In this document: piece by piece, positions 7,989 to 12,552 of the stretch | Numbering within the stretch: position 1 is the first letter of the stretch | Layout of the letters: every line of letters begins with the position of its first letter | Assembly (NCBI GenBank): GCA_028723145.1 | Contig: JAQYFM010000255.1 | Coordinates: forward strand, 1-12,552 | Source: Spirochaetales bacterium | GTDB taxonomy: Bacteria > Spirochaetota > Spirochaetia > Sphaerochaetales > Sphaerochaetaceae | DNA: 12,552 bases | Reading direction: 5' to 3' | The notes under the pieces: generated by a model | Databases searched by the model: none | What the model was told of the DNA's origin: nothing | Seen by the model: only the letters and a program-made list of their open reading frames with translations | Program-made: the position numbers and the translations under genes

Positions 7989-8768
7989 ATGGCAGGAAAG
8001 GAACTTGATGAAAAAAATATGATGAGCGGTGTAAGCCGTACTATTACTATTTTGGAAGTTCTCTCCAAAAAAGGAGAGCTGAATCTTGAGTCTTTAGCAA
8101 AAGAAACAGATCTTCCAAAAGCAACACTTCTTAGGTTCCTTTCCACACTCCAGCAACTTGGTTATGTATTTCGCGATGATGCGGATAGATATTCACTTAC
8201 TTTAAGACTCTTTTCTGTTGGATCAAGAGCTCTTTCAAGAAATGATCTTATTTCAAAAGCAAGACCATATGCTAAAAAGCTCTGTTCTGACCTTGGGGAA
8301 ACAGTCCACATGGGCATTCTTGAGGATAATAGCGCTGTATATATCCTAAAAGAAGAGTCCTCCTACACTCTAAGAATGTATTCTCGTGTTGGTAAGGTTA
8401 TTCCTTTATACTGTACAGCCATTGGAAAGATTTTCCTCTCAGAAAAGAGTCCTAAAGAACTCGATGCATATCTAAAGGCAACTGTATTAAAACCATTTAC
8501 TGTTCGAACTATTAAAACTAAAGAAGCTTTAATAGACCAACTCGAACTAACTAAAAAGAGAGGATGGGCAATTGATGATCAGGAGCATGAAGATAATATT
8601 ATGTGTATTGCAGCTCCAATTAGAGATTATACAAGAAATGTTATTGCAGCCATCTCTGTCTCTTGGCCACTTTTTAGATTCAATAAAGATGAATTTGAAA
8701 AGGCTACAAAAGAAATTAAGTCTGTTGCAGATGAATTATCTGTCGTATTAGGCTACGAAGAAGAATAA
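7989..8768 (+). CDS. kdgR: IclR-family repressor resembling KdgR
   Basis: A 259 aa IclR-type regulator. The winged helix-turn-helix is at about 13-70 (SLAKETDLPKATLLRFLSTL, 35-54), and the C-terminal ligand domain spans about 85-255. It shares long, specific blocks with enterobacterial KdgR as I remember it: YSLTLRLFSVGSRAL (68-82), YTLRMYSRVGK (126-136) and PLYCTAIGKI (139-148). KdgR is known to repress pectin and uronate genes and to be released by 2-keto-3-deoxygluconate, the product of UxaA. It starts two bases after uxaC with GAGGG (7978-7982) as ribosome site, so it is co-transcribed with the genes it probably represses, which implies autoregulation. Candidate targets are the boxes at 3489-3503 and 11821-11835. 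The IclR family is certain; the KdgR role is strongly suggested but untested. Confidence 0.85.
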   Translation: MAGKELDEKNMMSGVSRTITILEVLSKKGELNLESLAKETDLPKATLLRFLSTLQQLGYVFRDDADRYSLTLRLFSVGSRALSRNDLISKARPYAKKLCSDLGETVHMGILEDNSAVYILKEESSYTLRMYSRVGKVIPLYCTAIGKIFLSEKSPKELDAYLKATVLKPFTVRTIKTKEALIDQLELTKKRGWAIDDQEHEDNIMCIAAPIRDYTRNVIAAISVSWPLFRFNKDEFEKATKEIKSVADELSVVLGYEEE

Positions 8769-8799
8769 CAAAACATAAACTATTTCCATCTAAGATCAT

Positions 8800-8817
8800 A
8801 GTTACCTTGACAGGTAA
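8800..8817. promoter_or_regulatory. 18-bp dyad covering the -35 of the lipoprotein promoter
   Basis: GTTACCT-TGAC-AGGTAAC has perfect 7-bp arms around four bases. It contains a perfect -35 TTGACA (8806-8811). No T-run follows, so a terminator is unlikely and an operator is the better reading. It does not resemble the KdgR-like boxes in this window. Confidence 0.45.
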
Positions 8818-8836
8818 CATTCTCACGTTTTACAAT
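8806..8836 (+). promoter_or_regulatory. Candidate promoter of the lipoprotein gene
   Basis: TTGACA (8806-8811) and TACAAT (8831-8836) are strong hexamers separated by 19 bp, two longer than ideal. A stretched spacer often means dependence on an activator. With no clear terminator after kdgR, read-through from the operon is also possible. Confidence 0.45.
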
Positions 8837-8867
8837 TATTTTAATTACAATTTAAAAGAAGGTGCTT

Positions 8868-9938
8868 ATGAAAAAGTCATTAATTTTTTTAGCAGTGTTG
8901 AGTCTTCTGTTAGTAGGTTGTGCAACTAAACCTGTTTATATTACTCACTATATTGTAAATGGAGAAGAATATCTGGTTCAGAATGAGGGACAGTTTGCTA
9001 ATCCTGGAACACCTAAAGAATATCTTACTGATAGACAAGAGTTTATTGGTTGGTCACTTGATGGACAACTTATTACAGATTGGAGAGTACAACCTCTTGG
9101 AGATGTAAACGTATATGCTGAAATCAAGAATGTAAATTACATTGATTTATATATTAATGGTAAGCCTTATAAAGCAATTAGCGAAACAGAATTAGCTAAA
9201 ATGAAGGCTGCTCCAGCAATTCCAACATCAGAAGAAATTTCAAGCATGTTCAAAAAAGAAGAACTTGAAAACTTTAGTGAAGGATATTCATTTAAGGATA
9301 ATACATTTATTGGTTGGACAGTCAACGGAACAAATGAGTTCTTTGAAGATTGGGATAAACCATTAACAAAGAGTATTAAACTTAATGCTATCTATAAGCC
9401 TATTGTTTTCTACTATGTTAACAATGTTCTTTGGAAGCAACAGTTTGTATCAGATTTTGGAAACCCTGGTACACCAGAAAATACAGACCTTTATAATGGA
9501 TATGAATTTGCAGGTTGGGTAAACTACGATGATTATGGTCCATATGAGAACTGGAATGTAAAACCAGAAATCTTAAGATTTGATGCTTTACTCTCACTTA
9601 CATCAACAGATAGTGCTATTCTAAATAGTTCTTCAATTGAACTTGATAGTAGAACAAGAGAATATTCAGTTCTTGGTCCTGTAACAATTTCTGATACATG
9701 TCAAATTGTTAATGGACAGATTAAGACAACTGGTGTTGGATATAAAGATATCTTAGCAGAAGCAAAGAAGCTATATCCAGCTACAGATAAAGTAATTGAT
9801 ATTATTGTTGATTATGAAACAAAAGAACTTGATGTTGATTATTCAGCACTCCAAAGTGGAGTTGTTTCAAAGCCATCAGCAAAGAGGTTTGTATATCAGA
9901 CAGCTTCATATACAGGTCTTGCAATCGATATTAAGTAA
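8868..9938 (+). CDS. Lipoprotein with three InlB-type repeats
   Basis: A predicted exported lipoprotein of 356 aa. Lys2-Lys3, a hydrophobic stretch and the lipobox LVGC put the lipidated cysteine at Cys18. Three copies of a beta-rich InlB/Listeria-Bacteroides-like repeat follow, each marked by F-[IA]-G-W and then a [DN]W pair: FIGW 59-62 with DW 71-72, FIGW 148-151 with DW 161-162, and FAGW 214-217 with NW 228-229. The NPGTP turn occurs in copies 1 and 3. The last part (about 262-350), with YSVLGPVTI and GYKDILAEAKKLYPATDKVIDIIVDYE, resembles a C-terminal domain I associate with spirochaete lipoproteins. A GTG lies in frame at 8862, but the ATG at 8868 is preferred because AAGAAGG (8856-8862) is correctly spaced from it. 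Its function is unknown. Such repeats usually serve adhesion or binding at the surface, and a link to pectin is only suggested by position. Confidence 0.85.
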   Translation: MKKSLIFLAVLSLLLVGCATKPVYITHYIVNGEEYLVQNEGQFANPGTPKEYLTDRQEFIGWSLDGQLITDWRVQPLGDVNVYAEIKNVNYIDLYINGKPYKAISETELAKMKAAPAIPTSEEISSMFKKEELENFSEGYSFKDNTFIGWTVNGTNEFFEDWDKPLTKSIKLNAIYKPIVFYYVNNVLWKQQFVSDFGNPGTPENTDLYNGYEFAGWVNYDDYGPYENWNVKPEILRFDALLSLTSTDSAILNSSSIELDSRTREYSVLGPVTISDTCQIVNGQIKTTGVGYKDILAEAKKLYPATDKVIDIIVDYETKELDVDYSALQSGVVSKPSAKRFVYQTASYTGLAIDIK

Positions 9939-9957
9939 TTAATCAGATATTAAAACT

Positions 9958-9984
9958 TCCCCTTCCAAGCTAAAAGGAAGGGGA
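9958..9984. terminator. Bidirectional terminator between the lipoprotein and esterase genes
   Basis: CCCCTTCC (9959-9966) and GGAAGGGG (9976-9983) pair perfectly around a 9-base loop, with an additional T-A pair outside. ATTATTTTATTTT follows on the plus strand and AGTTTTAATAT on the minus strand. The hairpin sits between two converging stop codons (9938 and 9990), so it probably ends both transcripts, more strongly on the plus strand. Confidence 0.85.
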
Positions 9985-9989
9985 TTATT

Positions 9990-10649
9990 TTATTTTACAA
10001 ATTCAAGATTTTTCTTTTTGCACTCATCATATATCATTTTTGCAATCAGCTCTGCACCTTCAGGTCGTAAATGAGTATTATCATCTCTACCATCTGGATA
10101 GTTTGGATATATTCCAGGAGCAAAATTCATAAAGTATTTTAAAGACTTCTCTTCTCCAATGCTTGTTAGATACTCTCTTGTTCTTTCACTCATTTCGATA
10201 AAAGTAATACATTCTTGGTCGGCAACAGCTTTCATAGCTTGAGGGTAATCCTCATGAGTATTAATACAAACTCCATCAACAAATCGTCTTCTAGCAATAG
10301 ATGAAATTAATATTACAGTTACACCTTTCTTTTTTAAATTATCAATGAACCATTTTAAGTTGAGCTTGTATGTAGTGTTTGAATATGTCCTTCTATATAT
10401 CTCTTTTTTAGTTTCATTATGTCCAAATTGAATTATTACATAATCTCCACTTGAGCAGGCTTCAAAGCAATCAAAGAAAATACCTTCGTGAATTATCATC
10501 TCTGTTGATCGACCATTCTTAGCCATATTACATAGCTCAAAGGAGGGATTAAGATATTTACTAAAGCACTCACCCCACCCTGTTTCAGGTCTAGCACACT
10601 CTTCTTTGATAGCACAGGTTGAATCACCTAATAAAAAAAGTTTTGGCAT
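9990..10649 (-). CDS. SGNH-hydrolase acetylesterase, rhamnogalacturonan acetylesterase-like
   Basis: A 219 aa GDSL/SGNH hydrolase that most resembles rhamnogalacturonan acetylesterases of the YesT/RhgT type, which remove acetyl groups from pectin backbone fragments. The motifs are in order. Block I is GDST, with nucleophile Ser10. Block II is NMAKNGRS (41-48). Block III is FGHNE (75-79), with Asn78 in the oxyanion position. Block V is DNTH, with Asp190 and His193 completing the triad. The protein begins directly at the first beta strand (MPKLFLLGDS) with no signal peptide, so it should act in the cytoplasm on imported oligosaccharides. AGAGGA lies six bases before the ATG. It follows kdgK across a terminator and has no obvious promoter of its own. 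The exact substrate (rhamnogalacturonan, xylan or another acetylated sugar) is inferred from neighbours. Confidence 0.85.
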   Translation of the reverse strand: MPKLFLLGDSTCAIKEECARPETGWGECFSKYLNPSFELCNMAKNGRSTEMIIHEGIFFDCFEACSSGDYVIIQFGHNETKKEIYRRTYSNTTYKLNLKWFIDNLKKKGVTVILISSIARRRFVDGVCINTHEDYPQAMKAVADQECITFIEMSERTREYLTSIGEEKSLKYFMNFAPGIYPNYPDGRDDNTHLRPEGAELIAKMIYDECKKKNLEFVK

Positions 10650-10667
10650 TTATTTCCTCTAATTATT

Positions 10668-10695
10668 AAAAAACGGTACAGAAGAATCTGTACCG
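10668..10695 (-). terminator. Rho-independent terminator after kdgK
   Basis: Read on the minus strand, CGGTACAG (10688-10695 complement) pairs perfectly with CTGTACCG (10674-10681 complement) around a 6-base loop and is followed by TTTTTT (10668-10673). It lies about 20 bases after the kdgK stop and only 8 bases before the ribosome site of the esterase gene. Expression of the esterase therefore needs read-through or a promoter overlapping the end of kdgK. Confidence 0.85.
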
Positions 10696-10716
10696 CTATA
10701 TGTTTTAAAGTATAGA

Positions 10717-11751
10717 TTATCTCTGTACTCTTCCGCTTCCATCACCCTTACAGAGAGCTTCAACTTCTGAAAGTCTTGAAAGGTTGAAGTCACCGTCAAT
10801 TGAGTGCTTGAGACAAGAAGAAGCAACTGCGAAATTGATAGCATACTGCTCATCTTCATAGTGTGAGAGACCATAGATGATACCAGCAGCAAATGAGTCA
10901 CCACCACCAACACGGTCAATGATATCTGTGATTTCATAGTGTCTTGAGAGGTAGAAACCTGTCTTACCAGAAAGAGCTGCTGACCAACCGTTTCTGTCAG
11001 CTGACTTACTTTCACGGAGAGTAATAGCAACAACTGAAACATTAGGGAACTGCTTCTTAACTTCTGCAGCGAGGTTCTCATATACTTTAGTATCGAGCTC
11101 ACCACTTGTTACATCGCTATCAGCTTCGATACCGAGACACTTCTGGATATCTTCTTCGTTAGCAATGATAACATCTGCATACTTAACAAGCTCTCTCATT
11201 ACTTCTGGAGCCTTCTTACCATAGTTCCAAAGCTTCTTTCTGTAGTTGAGGTCGATAGAAACTGTTGCACCTGCAGCCTTAGCAGCCTTCATTGCAGCAA
11301 GAGCACAATCTGCAGCACCCTGGCTGATAGCTGGTGTAATACCTGTTGTGTGGAACCATGTTGCACCATCGAGGATAGCAGCGAAATCAAAATCTTCAGG
11401 CTTTGCATTAGCAATTGCACTGTCTGCTCTATCGTATACAACAAGTGAAGGTCTCTGGTTAGCACCAGTCTCAAGATAGTAAATACCAAGTCTTGAACCC
11501 TTAACGCTCTTAATATCTGATGTGTCAACGCCATACTTCATGAGCTCACGAACACAAGCTTCACCAACTGCATTTTCAGGTACAGCTGTAACGAATTTTG
11601 CCTTCTCACCAAAGATTGAGAGAGAAACAGAAACGTTAGCTTCACCACCGCCAAATGTTGCTTCTAAGCTAGGTGTCTGGAATAATCTTGTTCTTTCTGG
11701 GCTCTTAAGGCGAAGCATGACTTCACCGAAAGTTACATATTTATTTGCCAT
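10717..11751 (-). CDS. kdgK: 2-keto-3-deoxygluconate kinase
   Basis: KdgK phosphorylates 2-keto-3-deoxygluconate to KDPG with ATP, the step that joins the uronate pathway to the Entner-Doudoroff aldolase. The 344 aa protein is a PfkB/ribokinase-family sugar kinase. The N-terminal substrate region shows FGGGEANVSVSLS (33-45), DRAD is at 107-110, and the ATP/catalytic signature DRVGGGDSFAAG (279-290) carries the catalytic base Asp285. The start at 11751 (MANKYVTFGEVMLRL) is fixed by GGAGG (11757-11761 complement) five bases upstream; the same frame stays open to 12234 but there runs antisense through kdgA. It has a strong promoter of its own, is divergent from kdgA, and is followed by a terminator. 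Codon use is rather biased, suggesting high expression. PfkB kinases can be hard to separate by substrate, but the context makes KDG very likely. Confidence 0.92.
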   Translation of the reverse strand: MANKYVTFGEVMLRLKSPERTRLFQTPSLEATFGGGEANVSVSLSIFGEKAKFVTAVPENAVGEACVRELMKYGVDTSDIKSVKGSRLGIYYLETGANQRPSLVVYDRADSAIANAKPEDFDFAAILDGATWFHTTGITPAISQGAADCALAAMKAAKAAGATVSIDLNYRKKLWNYGKKAPEVMRELVKYADVIIANEEDIQKCLGIEADSDVTSGELDTKVYENLAAEVKKQFPNVSVVAITLRESKSADRNGWSAALSGKTGFYLSRHYEITDIIDRVGGGDSFAAGIIYGLSHYEDEQYAINFAVASSCLKHSIDGDFNLSRLSEVEALCKGDGSGRVQR

Positions 11752-11782
11752 AAAATCCTCCGATTTTCTTTTTGATAATTCT

Positions 11783-11811
11783 ATTGTAAGGGATAAGTTA
11801 ACATCCGTCAA
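11783..11811 (-). promoter_or_regulatory. Promoter of kdgK
   Basis: On the minus strand, TTGACG (11806-11811) and TACAAT (11783-11788) match the -35 and -10 consensus at five of six positions each, with an ideal 17-bp spacer. Transcription should begin about 25 bases before the kdgK ATG. The KdgR-like box lies 9 bp upstream of the -35. Confidence 0.75.
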
Positions 11812-11820
11812 TAATTTTTT

Positions 11821-11835
11821 TGAAACATTGTTCCA
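11821..11835 (+). promoter_or_regulatory. KdgR-like operator between kdgK and kdgA
   Basis: TGAAACATTGTTCCA is an imperfect inverted repeat (TGAAACA-T-TGTTCCA, one mismatch) very close to the known enterobacterial KdgR box type. Its reverse complement, TGGAACAATGTTTCA, matches the box at the uxaB promoter. It lies just upstream of the -35 of kdgK and in the likely -35 region of kdgA, so one bound repressor could affect both genes. Confidence 0.62.
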
Positions 11836-11862
11836 TTTTTTAAAAACCTGTGTTATTATACT
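11828..11862 (+). promoter_or_regulatory. Probable promoter region of kdgA
   Basis: Two readings are possible. TTGTTC (11828-11833) with TGTTAT (11851-11856) at 17 bp spacing gives moderate hexamers. TATACT (11857-11862) is a better -10 but has no good -35 at the right distance. In either case the KdgR-like box overlaps or touches the polymerase site. Confidence 0.45.
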
Positions 11863-11890
11863 ATTATAGATTATAAAAGGAGTCAAAACC

Positions 11891-12552
11891 ATGAACAAAG
11901 ACGAATTATTTTCATTCTTCCATAACATCGGTCTTGTACCAGTTGTAAAGATCGACGATGCAGAAAAAGCAGTACCTCTCGCAAAGGCTATGATCGAAGG
12001 TGGCATTCCATGTGCAGAAGTAACATTCAGAACAGCTGCAGCTGAAGAAGCTATCAGAAAGATGAGCGAAGCTTTCCCTGAAATGATGATTGGTGCTGGT
12101 ACAGTTATTAATCCTGAACTTGCTGAGAAAGCAGTTAATGCAGGTGCTAAATTTATCGTTTCTCCAGGATTAAATCCTGCAACAGTAGAATGGTGTCTCG
12201 AAAGAAATATTCCAGTTGTTCCTGGTGTATGCACACCTTCTGATATCGAAAAAGGTCTCAGCTATGGCCTCAATGTTCTCAAGTTCTTCCCAGCTGAAGC
12301 AAGTGGTGGTGTTAACATGCTCAAGAACCTCGCTGGTCCATTCCCACAGGTTAAGTTTATGACAACAGGTGGTATTAGCACATCAAATCTTGGTGAGTAT
12401 GCAAAGGCTGCAAACGTACTTGCAATCGGTGGTAGCTGGATGGTTAAGGCTGATTTAATTGACAACGACAATTGGGCTGAAATCACAAGACTTTGTAAAG
12501 AAGCTACATGTGCTCTTCAGGGTTTTGAATTTGCACACCTTGGAATCAACAA
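11891..12552 (+). CDS. kdgA: KDPG/KHG aldolase, 3' end outside the window
   Basis: This class I aldolase splits 2-keto-3-deoxy-6-phosphogluconate into pyruvate and glyceraldehyde-3-phosphate, the last step of the route. Only the first 220 codons are present and no stop is reached. Conserved parts are VPVVKIDDAEKA (16-27), the catalytic EVTFRT (Glu43, Arg47), GAGTV (68-72), the Schiff-base lysine Lys131 in LKFFPAE, and the phosphate-binding TTGGI and AIGGS loops (158-162, 178-182). The ATG at 11891 has AAGGAG (11877-11882) eight bases upstream. The aldolase fold normally ends near 205-215 residues, yet the frame continues with GFEFAHLGIN. This resembles the first strand of a VOC/glyoxalase-like domain, which I recall being fused to this aldolase in some anaerobes. 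That second domain cannot be confirmed here. Confidence 0.92.
   Translation, partial: MNKDELFSFFHNIGLVPVVKIDDAEKAVPLAKAMIEGGIPCAEVTFRTAAAEEAIRKMSEAFPEMMIGAGTVINPELAEKAVNAGAKFIVSPGLNPATVEWCLERNIPVVPGVCTPSDIEKGLSYGLNVLKFFPAEASGGVNMLKNLAGPFPQVKFMTTGGISTSNLGEYAKAANVLAIGGSWMVKADLIDNDNWAEITRLCKEATCALQGFEFAHLGIN

Noticed and set aside
8800..8817. A terminator after kdgR.
   Set aside because: The dyad has no T-run after it and contains a perfect -35 hexamer, so an operator is more likely.
8862..8867. GTG start two codons upstream of the lipoprotein ATG.
   Set aside because: It overlaps the ribosome binding site AAGAAGG; the ATG at 8868 has correct spacing and gives a standard lipoprotein signal peptide.
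10659..11105. A 148-codon minus-strand ORF within kdgK.
   Set aside because: It is an alternative frame of kdgK; its low-complexity Leu/Ser/Val-rich translation looks like frame-shifted codons.
11752..12234. A long N-terminal extension of kdgK (frame open to 12234).
   Set aside because: That part runs antisense through kdgA and across both promoters. The GGAGG site and the family start at MANKYVTFGE place the true start at 11751.
1..12552. CRISPR arrays, tRNA or rRNA genes, insertion sequences, phage genes or defence systems.
   Set aside because: No regularly spaced repeats, transposase or integrase motifs, terminal inverted repeats or RNA gene signatures were seen.

Overview
The window is a compact, AT-rich locus for pectin-sugar (galacturonate) catabolism. 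Arg is mostly AGA, Shine-Dalgarno sites are AGGAGG-like, and there is a lipoprotein of a style common in spirochaetes. Together these suggest an anaerobic, gut- or rumen-type bacterium. A Treponema-like spirochaete is my best guess, a Firmicute the main alternative. This assignment is inference; no rRNA or other marker gene is present.

Layout. Positions 1-159 hold the terminator of the first gene and an unassigned tail. A very large (1065 aa) minus-strand regulator follows at 160-3357, combining a LacI-type sugar-sensing domain, a degenerate kinase-like core and an AraC DNA-binding domain. It is divergent from a tightly packed plus-strand operon, uxaB-uxaA-uxaC-kdgR (3597-8768), whose genes overlap or are separated by 2 bases. 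Next comes a lipoprotein with three InlB-type repeats (8868-9938) that ends at a hairpin likely to terminate both strands. On the minus strand kdgK (11751 down to 10717) is followed, after a strong terminator, by a small SGNH acetylesterase (10649 down to 9990). kdgA starts at 11891 on the plus strand, divergent from kdgK, and runs off the window.

How it works together. UxaC turns galacturonate into tagaturonate, UxaB reduces this to altronate, UxaA dehydrates altronate to 2-keto-3-deoxygluconate (KDG), KdgK phosphorylates KDG, and KdgA splits KDPG into pyruvate and glyceraldehyde-3-phosphate. All five steps are present. The esterase probably removes acetyl groups from imported pectic fragments. 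KdgR is an IclR-family repressor that closely resembles enterobacterial KdgR. A matching 15-bp box, TGGAA-N3-TGTTTCA, sits at the predicted start of uxaB transcription and, inverted, between kdgK and kdgA. This suggests that one regulator, responding to the pathway intermediate KDG, coordinates the two halves of the pathway. The large AraC hybrid is a plausible second, sugar-sensing input.

Nothing here is a clearly new defence or mobile system. The most unusual items are the hybrid regulator with its lost phosphorylation motifs, the shared operator, the aldolase that continues into what looks like a second domain, and the repeat lipoprotein.
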